Shown here: piece after piece, positions 52,622-61,005 of the stretch | Position numbering within the stretch: the first letter of the stretch is position 1 | Layout of the letters: each line of letters begins with the position of its first letter | Source of the DNA: Scandinavium sp036495715 | GTDB lineage: Bacteria > Pseudomonadota > Gammaproteobacteria > Enterobacterales > Enterobacteriaceae | DNA length: 64,000 nt | Direction: 5' to 3' | Assembly: GCA_036495715.1 (NCBI GenBank) | Contig: DASXML010000061.1 | Location: 62,001 to 126,000 of the forward strand | Program-made: the position numbers and the translations under genes | Notes under the pieces: generated by a model | The model's database searches: none | Told to the model about the DNA's origin: nothing | The model's input: the letters and a program-made list of their open reading frames with translations, nothing else

Positions 52622-53869
52622 ATGCTGATTCGCGTTATATTTTCCTTTCTGATCCTTCTTTCTGGCATGGCTTCTGCCAGTTTGCTGAGCCAGCACGGGC
52701 AGCCCGCCCGCTATATGCAAACGACGGAGGACGCGGTTATTTGGGCGCAGGTCGGCAACGATGTTGTCACCGTGGGCAATATCAGTGCAGGACAAATTCT
52801 TGCCGTCGTGCCGACCACCGCCGATTACTACGAATTTAGCTTTGGCTTTGGTACGGGGTTCATCGATAAAGGGCATCTTGAGCCGGTGCAAGGCAATCAG
52901 CGAGTAGAAGACAGTCTCGGCGACCTGAATAAACCGCTCAGCAATCAGAATCTCATCACCTGGCGTGACACCCCGGTGTATAACGCGCCCAACGTGAGCG
53001 GTGCGCCGTTTGGCGTGCTGGCGGATAACCTGCGTTATCCGATCATCGCCAAACTGAAAGACCGATTGAACCAGACCTGGTATCAGATCCGCATCGGCAA
53101 CCGGCTGGCGTGGGTAAGCAGCCTGGACGCGCAACAGGACAGCGGCATTCCGTTGCTGACTTATCACCATATTTTGCGCGACGAAGAAAACACCCGTTTC
53201 CGCCATACGTCGACCACCACTTCGGTGCGTGCCTTCAGCAACCAAATGACCTGGCTGCGCGATCAGGGTTACACCACGCTGACGATGTATCAGTTGGAAG
53301 GCTATATTCGCAATAAAATGAATTTGCCTGCGCGTGCGGTGGTGATCACCTTCGACGACGGGCTGAAATCCGTAGACAGGTACGCTTATCCGGTGCTGAA
53401 AGAGTACGGCTTCAAAGCGACGGCGTTTATTATTTCATCCCGCATTAAAGGGCATCCGCAGAAGTGGGACCCGAAATCGCTACAGTTTATGAGCGTTTCT
53501 GAATTGAAACAGATTCAGGACGTGTTTGATATTCAGTCCCATACACATTTCCTGCACCGCGTGGACGCCAATCGTCAGCCTATTCTGCTGAGCCGCAGCT
53601 ACCATAATATTCTGTTTGATTTTGAGCGTTCACGCCGCGCCCTGAGCCAGTTCAATCCGCATGTGCTGTATCTGTCGTATCCGTTTGGCGGTTACAACAC
53701 CACGGCGGTGCAGGCGGCGAATGACGCCGGTTTTCATATGGCGGTGACGACGGTGAAGGGGAAGGTGAAGCCGGGTGATAATCCGTTCTTACTGAAACGT
53801 TTGTATATTTTAAGAACGGATTCGTTAGAGACGATGTCGCGGCTGATCAGCAACCAGCCGCAGGGGTAG
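52622..53869 (+). CDS. yadE: Polysaccharide deacetylase-family protein YadE
   Basis: 415 residues: signal peptide (MLIRVIFSFLILLSGMASA), an SH3-like N-terminal part (about 30–170) and a NodB deacetylase domain (about 180–410). The latter has TFDDG (metal-binding Asp pair) and SHTHFLH (metal His). Probably an envelope N-deacetylase; substrate unknown. The start at 52622 gives the signal peptide; an upstream ATG at 52592 would put a polar stretch before it. Converges on panD with 3 bp between stop codons. Confidence 0.88.
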   Translation: MLIRVIFSFLILLSGMASASLLSQHGQPARYMQTTEDAVIWAQVGNDVVTVGNISAGQILAVVPTTADYYEFSFGFGTGFIDKGHLEPVQGNQRVEDSLGDLNKPLSNQNLITWRDTPVYNAPNVSGAPFGVLADNLRYPIIAKLKDRLNQTWYQIRIGNRLAWVSSLDAQQDSGIPLLTYHHILRDEENTRFRHTSTTTSVRAFSNQMTWLRDQGYTTLTMYQLEGYIRNKMNLPARAVVITFDDGLKSVDRYAYPVLKEYGFKATAFIISSRIKGHPQKWDPKSLQFMSVSELKQIQDVFDIQSHTHFLHRVDANRQPILLSRSYHNILFDFERSRRALSQFNPHVLYLSYPFGGYNTTAVQAANDAGFHMAVTTVKGKVKPGDNPFLLKRLYILRTDSLETMSRLISNQPQG

Positions 53870-53872
53870 GTT

Positions 53873-54253
53873 TTACGCCACCTGTACCGGAATGGCTTTC
53901 GCGGTACGCTTCATTTCGTTGTCGCCTTCAAAGTAGGCCACGTTTGGACGCCAACTGCGTGCTTCTGCGTCAGACATGGTCACAAAGCTTGCGATAATCA
54001 CGATGTCGCCGACGCTGGCGCAGTGAGCCGCCGCACCGTTCACGGAAATGATTTTAGAGCCGCGCTCTGCGGCAATCGCATAGGTCGAGAAGCGTTTGCC
54101 GTTGGTCACATTCCAGATATCAATGGCTTCGTTTTCAAGGATACCGGCGGCGTCGAGGAAATCCTGGTCGATGGCGCAAGAGCCTTCATAATGCAGGTCC
54201 GCCTGAGTGACTTTTACGCGGTGGAGCTTGCCCTGCAGCATAGTGCGAATCAT
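53873..54253 (-). CDS. panD: Aspartate 1-decarboxylase proenzyme
   Basis: Makes beta-alanine from aspartate for pantothenate. 126 residues, as in E. coli. Self-cleavage at Gly24-Ser25 (HYEGSCAID) generates the pyruvoyl cofactor; in E. coli this needs PanZ. Separated by 185 bp from panC, so it has its own promoter. Confidence 0.96.
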   Translation of the reverse strand: MIRTMLQGKLHRVKVTQADLHYEGSCAIDQDFLDAAGILENEAIDIWNVTNGKRFSTYAIAAERGSKIISVNGAAAHCASVGDIVIIASFVTMSDAEARSWRPNVAYFEGDNEMKRTAKAIPVQVA

Positions 54254-54281
54254 AACTTTACCTTTACCTTCACGGAACTGT

Positions 54282-54343
54282 GTCGGGTGACGCTTCGCTT
54301 ACCCGACCTACGTAGGCCCGGCTAGCTTTTGCGCCGCCGGGCG
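54282..54343. repeat. REP pair between panC and panD
   Basis: One unit (GTCGGGTGACGCTTCGCTT ACCCGAC) and an inverted second (GGCCCGGCTAGC … GCGCCGCCGGGC) joined by CTACGTAGG. Lies between the panC stop and the panD start. Confidence 0.85.
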
Positions 54344-54392
54344 TATATCACGGCAGTATTGCCCGTTTTTTGACCCCTGTCTATGCCTGTCA

Positions 54393-54428
54393 TTTTCCAC
54401 GTAGCCAACGTACCTGCTACGTGAAATT
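54393..54428. terminator. Inverted repeat after panC
   Basis: TTTTCCACGTAGC / GCTACGTGAAA arms around a 10-base loop, 11 bases beyond the panC stop. A/T flanks on both sides make it a candidate terminator for the panB–panC transcript, though no long T run follows on the minus strand. Confidence 0.5.
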
Positions 54429-54438
54429 TACTGCGCAT

Positions 54439-55290
54439 TCAGGTTAATTCCACCGTTTTGTTATCGATAAGACGCGCCTGGCCGAGCCATGCCGCCATCA
54501 GGATCACCGCGCGTTGGCTGGTTTCTGAAAGCGGGAGCAGCGAGTCGGCATCGCGGATCTGAATGTCGTCGGCGCGGAAGCCTTTTTCATTAAGCTCTTG
54601 CTCGGCAAGGGCGATCATCTCTTCCAGACCGCGTTCACCTGCCAACAGTTTTTCCGCCATGCCGTTCATCACTTTGCTCAGACCCGGCGCGATTTTACGC
54701 TGATCGTTAGTGAGATAACCGTTGCGGGAGCTTAATGCCAGGCCATCTTTCGCACGTACGGTCGGCACACCGACGATGTCGATGTCATAGCCCATATCCG
54801 CGACCATCTTGCGGATCAGCGCCAACTGCTGGAAATCTTTCTCGCCAAAGCAGGCGACGTCCGGTTGCACGAGATTAAACAGCTTGCTGACAATGGTAGA
54901 CACGCCGCGGAAATGACCTGGACGGCTCGCGCCTTCCAGCATCGTGGAAATGCCTGGCACATCGACAAAAGTCTGGGTATCTGTGCCCTGCGGGTAAATA
55001 TCGGACGGGGCAGGGGCAAACACAAAATCGACTTTGCGCTTGTTCAGCTTTTCGCTGTCTTCCTGCAACGTACGCGGATAGCGGGCCAGGTCGTCGGCGC
55101 GATCGAATTGCATCGGGTTGACGAAGACGCTGACCACCACCACATCGGCGCGGTCTTTGGCTTCATCAACCAGTTTCATATGGCCATCGTGCAGGTTGCC
55201 CATGGTTGGCACCAGCGCAATGCGCTTGCCTTCCTGACGCAGGCGACGGATATGCTGGCGCAGCAGCGGCAGGGTTTCGATAATCAGCAC
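54439..55290 (-). CDS. panC: Pantothenate synthetase
   Basis: Condenses pantoate and beta-alanine using ATP. 283 residues from a GTG start at 55290 with AAGGAG seven bases before it; this matches E. coli PanC. Motifs: VPTMGNLHDGHMKLV (HIGH-like), GEKDFQQLALIR, and MRAKDGLALSSRN-like segment. Follows panB by 10 bp. Confidence 0.96.
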   Translation of the reverse strand: MLIIETLPLLRQHIRRLRQEGKRIALVPTMGNLHDGHMKLVDEAKDRADVVVVSVFVNPMQFDRADDLARYPRTLQEDSEKLNKRKVDFVFAPAPSDIYPQGTDTQTFVDVPGISTMLEGASRPGHFRGVSTIVSKLFNLVQPDVACFGEKDFQQLALIRKMVADMGYDIDIVGVPTVRAKDGLALSSRNGYLTNDQRKIAPGLSKVMNGMAEKLLAGERGLEEMIALAEQELNEKGFRADDIQIRDADSLLPLSETSQRAVILMAAWLGQARLIDNKTVELT

Positions 55291-55300
55291 AACAAACTCC

Positions 55301-56092
55301 TTAATGGAAACTGTGTTCTTCGCCCGGATACACTCCGGACTCGACCTCGGCAATATACTGCCGCACGGCGGCATGTATGTCGCCTGCATCGGTCAGGAAA
55401 TTTTTGGCAAATTTAGGAATATGGCCGCCGGTAATGCCGAACGCGTCATGCATCACCAGAATCTGCCCGTCGGTGACGTTGCCTGCACCAATGCCAATGA
55501 CCGGAATGGTCAACGCGTCGGTGATACGTTTCGCCAATGCGACGGGAACACACTCCAGCACCAATAGCTGAATACCTGCGGCTTCCAGCGCCAGCGCATC
55601 GTCGAACAACGTCTGCGCCGCATCACCGCGGCCCTGAACTTTATAGCCACCGAAGATATTCACCGACTGCGGCGTCAGGCCAAGGTGACCGCACACCGGC
55701 ACGGCGCGCTCTGCCAGCATTTTCACCGTCGGCGCAAGCCAGGCACCGCCTTCGAGTTTCACCATGTTGGCGCCCGCGCGCATCACCACGGCTGAATTCT
55801 CAAATGCCTGTTCCGGCGTGGCATAAGCCATAAATGGCAGGTCAGCGAGCAGCAGACAAAGTGGTGCGCCACGACGAACGGCGCGAGTGTGATAGGCGAT
55901 ATCTTCTACGGTGACAGGCAGCGTGGAGTCGTGGCCCTGAACCGTCATACCCAGTGAGTCACCGACCAGCATGACGTCGATCCCGGCATCGGCGAACAGT
56001 TTCGCAAAGCTGAAATCATAGGCGGTGATGGTGGCGAAGCGTTTCTTTTCCTGTTTGCATTTCTGCAGCAGGGAGATGGTGGTGGGTTTCAT
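55301..56092 (-). CDS. panB: 3-methyl-2-oxobutanoate hydroxymethyltransferase
   Basis: First committed step of pantoate synthesis, using methylenetetrahydrofolate. 263 residues (264 in E. coli). Conserved MLVGDSLGMTVQGHDSTLPV near residue 40 and the EGGAWLAPTV region. First gene of panB–panC; preceded by folK 75 bp upstream, possibly in a longer folate/pantothenate transcript. Confidence 0.96.
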   Translation of the reverse strand: MKPTTISLLQKCKQEKKRFATITAYDFSFAKLFADAGIDVMLVGDSLGMTVQGHDSTLPVTVEDIAYHTRAVRRGAPLCLLLADLPFMAYATPEQAFENSAVVMRAGANMVKLEGGAWLAPTVKMLAERAVPVCGHLGLTPQSVNIFGGYKVQGRGDAAQTLFDDALALEAAGIQLLVLECVPVALAKRITDALTIPVIGIGAGNVTDGQILVMHDAFGITGGHIPKFAKNFLTDAGDIHAAVRQYIAEVESGVYPGEEHSFH

Positions 56093-56167
56093 AGCGTTTC
56101 CTGATAACGAAAGCCGATTCTTGCGGCATTGTATCAGTCACATTCATGTCGGCAACGGTTTTGCCGT

Positions 56168-56647
56168 TTACCAATGGTGCGGTTTTGCGCAATCGAGGTT
56201 TTGCAGCAGGGTAGTCAGCGAAGTGCCGTTGGGGAAGAGGAGTTCGGGGGCGATTTCTGCCAGTGGCCACAGCATAAAGCCGCGATTATGCATGTCGTAA
56301 TGCGGCACGGTCAGACGCTCGGTGTTCAGCGTCAGTTCGCCAAACAGCATAATATCGAGGTCCAGCGTGCGTGGCCCCCAGCGTTCGGCTTTACGCACAC
56401 GGCCCTGCTGGAGTTCAATGCGTTGAGTATTATCAAGCAACGCTTCGGGTGCCAGTTCGGTATCAAGTGCCACAGCGGCGTTGAGATAATCAGGCTGATC
56501 CTGTGGGCCGAGCGGGGGTGTGCGGTAAAACGACGAAACCGCCACGAGGGCGGTTTGCGGGATGTCACCGAGGGCTGCAATCGCCGCGTTCACCTGATCG
56601 AGTGGTGAAGCCAGATTGCTGCCGACGGCGATATAAACGCGTGTCAC
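56168..56647 (-). CDS. folK: 6-hydroxymethyl-7,8-dihydropterin pyrophosphokinase
   Basis: Pyrophosphorylates hydroxymethyl-dihydropterin in folate synthesis. 159 residues, E. coli length 159. The HPPK signature RWGPRTLDLDIMLFG is near residue 88. Start overlaps the pcnB stop by 4 bp. In K-12 a chaperone–usher fimbrial cluster (yadN–yadC) lies between folK and panB; here there are only 75 bp. Confidence 0.96.
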   Translation of the reverse strand: MTRVYIAVGSNLASPLDQVNAAIAALGDIPQTALVAVSSFYRTPPLGPQDQPDYLNAAVALDTELAPEALLDNTQRIELQQGRVRKAERWGPRTLDLDIMLFGELTLNTERLTVPHYDMHNRGFMLWPLAEIAPELLFPNGTSLTTLLQNLDCAKPHHW

Positions 56648-58041
56648 GCGCTGCCGCCTGAACGCGGGGCGCGTTTGCGTGGACGGCGATGACGACGACG
56701 CGCAGCCGGTTCTTCATCCAAACCGTTGAGCATGTCTTTCTGCGCCGGAGGTGCAGCTACCTGGAATTCGCCCCACCACTGCGTCAGACGTTGCAGTTCG
56801 TGGTTGCCTTCTGCTTCCGCACGCAGCGCCAGCAAATCGTAGGCAGCACGGAATTTCGGGTGCTCCATCAGCTTCCACGCACGTTTCCCCTGACGACGGG
56901 ACATCCGCAGCTGAAGCTGCCAGATATCACGCACCAGCGTGGTAATACGTTTCGGGATAGCCAGTGAACGACAGCCTTCATCCAGCACGTCGTTCATCGC
57001 CAGCGCGAAGGCGTCAAAATAGGCCAGACCGCTTTCCTGGGCGATGCGCTGCGCGGTTTCCAGCAGCGGATACCAGAACATAGCGGCAAACAGGAATGCC
57101 GGGTTAACGCGCATGTCGTTGTGAATGCGGTTATCGGTGTTTTTCAGCACCTGGCTGATGATGCGTTCCATCGGGCTATCACCGTTTTCGGTGAAGTAGC
57201 GGGTGATGGTCGGGAACAGCGGCTGGAACAGGCTGTATTCACGCAGCAGCTTATAGGTTTCGAAACCATAGCCCGCCTGCAACAGCTTGAGGGATTCTTC
57301 GAACAGGCGCGCCGGAGGCACGTCGTTAATCAGCGTTGCCAGGCGTGGGATCGGCTCGGCGGTGTCCGGGCTGATACGCATATCCAGTTTGGCGGCAAAA
57401 CGCACTGCACGCAGCATCCGCACCGGATCTTCACGGTAGCGCGTTTCTGGATTGCCAATCAGGCGAATCACGCCGTCCTGCAAATCGCGCATTCCGCCAA
57501 CGTAATCGCGGACGGTAAAGTCAGCCACGCTGTAATAAAGGCTATTGATGGTGAAGTCGCGGCGTTGAGCATCTTCTTCAATTGAACCGAAGATATTATC
57601 GCGCAGCAGCATGCCGTTTTGGCCGCGCTGCGAGGTGGCGCGATCGTCCGGGGATCCGTCGTGGTGACCGCGGAAGGTGGCGACTTCAATGATTTCTGGG
57701 CCAAACATCACGTGGGCCAGACGGAAACGGCGACCGACCAGACGGCAGTTGCGGAACAATTTACGCACTTGTTCCGGTGTAGCGCTGGTGGTCACGTCAA
57801 AATCTTTGGGTTTTTTGTCCAGCAGCAGATCACGTACACCGCCACCAACGAGATACGCCTCGTAGCCCGCCTTGTTCAGACGGTAGAGCACCTTGAGCGC
57901 ATTTTCACTGATATCTTTGCGGGAAATGGCGTGCTTATCGCGCGGAACGACCGCCATTTCAGGTCTTACGTCGACGGTTTCAGTCCCGGTTTCATCACGG
58001 GTAAGCACTTTGCGGCAAAAATTAGCGACTCGGGTAAAAAT
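56644..58041 (-). CDS. pcnB: Poly(A) polymerase I, AUU start
   Basis: Adds 3' poly(A) tails that promote RNA decay and control ColE1-type plasmid copy number. 465 residues if begun at the ATT codon at 58041 (IFTRVANFCRKVL), giving the E. coli length. E. coli pcnB is known to start at AUU. A strong GAGGTG site lies directly upstream and there is no suitable ATG. Nucleotidyltransferase motif LVGGGVRDLLLDKKPKDFDV is near residue 65; the tail is Arg-rich (RRRHRRPRKRAPR). Overlaps folK by 4 bp. Confidence 0.95.
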   Translation of the reverse strand: MFTRVANFCRKVLTRDETGTETVDVRPEMAVVPRDKHAISRKDISENALKVLYRLNKAGYEAYLVGGGVRDLLLDKKPKDFDVTTSATPEQVRKLFRNCRLVGRRFRLAHVMFGPEIIEVATFRGHHDGSPDDRATSQRGQNGMLLRDNIFGSIEEDAQRRDFTINSLYYSVADFTVRDYVGGMRDLQDGVIRLIGNPETRYREDPVRMLRAVRFAAKLDMRISPDTAEPIPRLATLINDVPPARLFEESLKLLQAGYGFETYKLLREYSLFQPLFPTITRYFTENGDSPMERIISQVLKNTDNRIHNDMRVNPAFLFAAMFWYPLLETAQRIAQESGLAYFDAFALAMNDVLDEGCRSLAIPKRITTLVRDIWQLQLRMSRRQGKRAWKLMEHPKFRAAYDLLALRAEAEGNHELQRLTQWWGEFQVAAPPAQKDMLNGLDEEPAARRRHRRPRKRAPRSGGSA

Positions 58042-58098
58042 GGTGCACCTCGGTTTTCGTGTCAGTCGTCGGAGTGAGGACAAAAAAATAGCGGCTAA

Positions 58099-58989
58099 TC
58101 ATAGCTCAGCGCGACGCGTTTGAGAATGCTCGATTTCGGCGACAGCCGAAAGCTTCCAGTTATCCACTGCATTTTTCAGTAGATCCTCGTGCGTCATGTC
58201 CTGCCACTCATTAACAATAGTCTGATTCAGAAACTGCAAAGCCCTGATTAATTCCGGGCGTGGGTCACCTGTAGACAACGCAGGTGCATGGTTTTGTTTT
58301 GACAGTTTATTGCCATCGCTATTCAGCGCCAGCGGCAGATGAATATAGTCAGGCTCCGGCCAGCCAAAATGGCGATATAACGAAATTTGTCGCACGGTCG
58401 GCTCAATTAAATCCGCGCCGCGCACGATTTCCGTGACGCCCTGAAAATGGTCATCAACCACCACAGCAAGATTGTAGGCAAATAATCCGTCGCGGCGATG
58501 AATAATAAAATCTTCCCGCGCGAGTGATGCGTCAGTAACGATAGTGCCGCGTAAGCGATCGTGAAAGTGCAAAACGGGCTGAGTTTGATGCAGGCGCAGC
58601 GCCGCATTTTGCGAGCCGAGAGAAAGCATGCGGCAATGACCGTCATAAATGCCGCCGACGCTCTGAATACGCGCGCGCGTGCAGGTGCAGTAATAACTCA
58701 GGCCTTGTTCGCGCAGCCACGCGAGCCGTTCACGGTAGGCGTCATGGCGCTGAGACTGCCACAGGACGTCGCCATCCCAATGCAGGCCATAATGTTCCAG
58801 CTGGCGCAGAATAGTCTGTGCGGCACCGGGAACTTCACGGGGAGGATCGATATCTTCGATACGAACGAGCCATTTACCCTGACGGGCACGAGCCTGGAGA
58901 TAACTGCCGAGTGCGGCAATCAGTGAACCAAAATGGAGTTCGCCAGAAGGGGAAGGGGCAAAGCGCCCAATATAATCAGAATTTTCCAT
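58099..58989 (-). CDS. gluQ: Glutamyl-Q tRNA(Asp) synthetase
   Basis: Truncated GluRS paralogue that attaches glutamate to queuosine in tRNA-Asp. 296 residues. HIGH-like HFGS near residue 19, KMSKS-like KLSKQNHAPAL, and a zinc site Cys101, Cys103, Tyr115, Cys119. No anticodon-binding domain, as expected. Lies 63 bp after dksA. Confidence 0.95.
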   Translation of the reverse strand: MENSDYIGRFAPSPSGELHFGSLIAALGSYLQARARQGKWLVRIEDIDPPREVPGAAQTILRQLEHYGLHWDGDVLWQSQRHDAYRERLAWLREQGLSYYCTCTRARIQSVGGIYDGHCRMLSLGSQNAALRLHQTQPVLHFHDRLRGTIVTDASLAREDFIIHRRDGLFAYNLAVVVDDHFQGVTEIVRGADLIEPTVRQISLYRHFGWPEPDYIHLPLALNSDGNKLSKQNHAPALSTGDPRPELIRALQFLNQTIVNEWQDMTHEDLLKNAVDNWKLSAVAEIEHSQTRRAEL

Positions 58990-59052
58990 AGACCAGAAAG
59001 AACAAGGCGGGAGAGGACTCCCGCCAGAATTGTATTATACGAAGCGTATGAC

Positions 59053-59508
59053 TTAGCCAGCCATCTGCTTTTCGCGGATTTCCGCCAGCGTTTTACAGTC
59101 GATGCACAGATCGGCTGTCGGACGCGCTTCCAGACGACGGATACCAATTTCGACGCCGCAGGATTCGCAGTAGCCAAAATCTTCGTCTTCGACCTTTTTC
59201 AGCGTCTTCTCGATCTTTTTGATAAGCTTACGCTCACGGTCACGGTTACGCAGTTCGAGGCTGAACTCTTCTTCCTGGGCGGCACGGTCTACCGGGTCCG
59301 GGAAGTTCGCTGCTTCATCCTGCATATGAGTCACTGTACGATCAACTTCATCCCTGAGTTGGTTACGCCACGCTTCAAGAATACGCTTGAAGTGAGACAG
59401 CTGGGCTTCGTTCATATACTCTTCACCCGGCTTCTCTTGGTATGGCTCCACCCCAGCGATGGCGAGAATACTCAGGGACGATGTTTTACGGATTTGCCCT
59501 TCTTGCAT
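59053..59508 (-). CDS. dksA: RNA polymerase-binding transcription factor DksA
   Basis: Binds the RNA polymerase secondary channel and with ppGpp drives the stringent response. 151 residues. Coiled-coil with tip residues Asp71 and Asp74 (DPVDRAA), and a zinc finger of Cys114, Cys117, Cys135, Cys138. Start at 59508 preceded by AAGGAG; the in-frame upstream ATG at 59526 overlaps that site. Confidence 0.97.
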   Translation of the reverse strand: MQEGQIRKTSSLSILAIAGVEPYQEKPGEEYMNEAQLSHFKRILEAWRNQLRDEVDRTVTHMQDEAANFPDPVDRAAQEEEFSLELRNRDRERKLIKKIEKTLKKVEDEDFGYCESCGVEIGIRRLEARPTADLCIDCKTLAEIREKQMAG

Positions 59509-59663
59509 GTTGCTTCTCCTTAACACGCACTATCGATCCCCATGTGGGGGAAAAATCAGGCCGCTATAAATAGCAGAAGCTTTTCAGGATAGCAATTGTC
59601 TAAACGTTACACTTGACAACCCTGTGAGGAAAAGCGTATTTGCGCACGCGACCAGCACATTTA

Positions 59664-60389
59664 TTATTCAGTCGTTATCTCGGGTGTTAACACCACGGGC
59701 AACGGCTCTATCAGAGTCATATTATCGGCAGAAAGTTCCGCTTTATAAGCCAGAATTTCAACCCCCTTGTTTTGTGCCTCATTCAACAATTGCGCGTACT
59801 TCGGATCGATATGGCGCGCGGGTGAAAAACGGGTAATGGCAGAGTGAAGTACCGCAAATAACACCACGGCACGGTCGCCTGAGGCCGCCACGCCCATCAA
59901 CTCTCGCAAATGCTTCTGACCACGTTCAGTCACTGCATCAGGGAAATAGCCGTACTCTTTTTCCGCTAACGTAACCGATTTCACTTCAATATAGCAGTTT
60001 CGGCAGCCTTCCGCCTGTAACATAAAATCAATCCGGCTCCGTTCCGCACCGTATTTCACTTCACTTTTCAATACGCTATAGCCGTTTAATTCAGGAATGG
60101 CTTCTGACTCAATCGCTTCTTTTACCAGCTGATTCGCCCGTAACGTGTTGACACAAATAAATGCCCCGGTTTGTGTCTCGGTGATTTCCCATGAATGCGG
60201 ATATTTGCGGGTTGCGCTGTCCGAAGTGGAATACCAGACGGTATCACCCGGCGTTGCGCAGCCGGTCATCGCGCCGGTATTGGCGCAATGCAGCGTGAAT
60301 TCCTCGCCCTCAGGCGTGACGACATCGGCAAGAAAACGTTTATAGCGTTTGAGTAAACGAGCTGGTTTGAGCGGGGGCAGAAACTGCAT
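59664..60389 (-). CDS. sfsA: SfsA, sugar fermentation stimulation protein
   Basis: 241 residues (234 in E. coli). OB-like N-terminus (RYKRFLADV … CANTGAM) and a PD-(D/E)XK nuclease-like C-terminal fold (RIDFMLQAEG … YIEVKSVTLAE). Named for affecting maltose use when overexpressed; the biochemical role is unsettled. Twelve bp after thpR, so likely cotranscribed. Confidence 0.93.
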   Translation of the reverse strand: MQFLPPLKPARLLKRYKRFLADVVTPEGEEFTLHCANTGAMTGCATPGDTVWYSTSDSATRKYPHSWEITETQTGAFICVNTLRANQLVKEAIESEAIPELNGYSVLKSEVKYGAERSRIDFMLQAEGCRNCYIEVKSVTLAEKEYGYFPDAVTERGQKHLRELMGVAASGDRAVVLFAVLHSAITRFSPARHIDPKYAQLLNEAQNKGVEILAYKAELSADNMTLIEPLPVVLTPEITTE

Positions 60390-60401
60390 GGTGATTCCTT
60401 G

Positions 60402-60932
60402 TTATTCGGTAAGCGTCCAGCGCTCAAGCGGGGTGTAACGCGTGCGTCCGCGGGCATATTCAGAACTGTATAAGGCGAATCCGTCGATGGGCACGTGCCA
60501 GCTAAATCCCGGCGCGGGAATGGGGAGGGCGTGGGCGGTATTGCGCAGCAGTGTAATGTGCGGATGAAACGGCTGCGGGCTTTGGTAACAACCACTGCGG
60601 GCCGCCTGCGCGCGAAGCAGATTCGCCAGTTGCAACAAACCGCGTGGCGGCTGACGTGTGCCGAGCCACACCACCTGCGAACGCAGCCACTGTCCGGCGT
60701 CGTTGAGATCCAACGTAAACCCCGGCTGGCGGATACGCCCGGCCAATGTGGCTAATGCCCGCTGTTTTTCTGCGCTCACTTCACCGAGAAATGCCAGCGT
60801 CAGGTGCAAATTCGCCGCCGCAATCGGGCGTCCGCAGTCGGCAGGGAAATTTGCCGCCCGCCAGTGGATAATCTGCTGCTGAATAGCGTCGGGAAGCTCA
60901 AGGGCAAAAAACAGTCTTTTGGGTTCGGGCAT
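60402..60932 (-). CDS. thpR: RNA 2',3'-cyclic phosphodiesterase ThpR (2'-5' RNA ligase family)
   Basis: 2H phosphoesterase of 176 residues. The two catalytic HXTX motifs are His43-Leu-Thr-Leu and His125-Ile-Thr-Leu. Opens 2',3'-cyclic phosphates; the reversible 2'-5' ligase activity gave its old name ligT. Divergent from hrpB with 73 bp between starts, upstream of sfsA. Confidence 0.94.
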   Translation of the reverse strand: MPEPKRLFFALELPDAIQQQIIHWRAANFPADCGRPIAAANLHLTLAFLGEVSAEKQRALATLAGRIRQPGFTLDLNDAGQWLRSQVVWLGTRQPPRGLLQLANLLRAQAARSGCYQSPQPFHPHITLLRNTAHALPIPAPGFSWHVPIDGFALYSSEYARGRTRYTPLERWTLTE

Positions 60933-61005
60933 GCCTGGTACTCGGTAATGATTTGGCGTAATGCTACAATGCCCGGCTATTTAAAGTCACCCACTGGAGC
61001 CTTTT

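Noticed and set aside
54254..54438. Possible yadD-like transposase remnant between panD and panC, as in K-12
   Set aside because: The interval holds only REP units and an inverted repeat; no coding similarity was seen.
58099..58989. Full-length glutamyl-tRNA synthetase
   Set aside because: The anticodon-binding half is missing and the length and zinc site fit GluQ.
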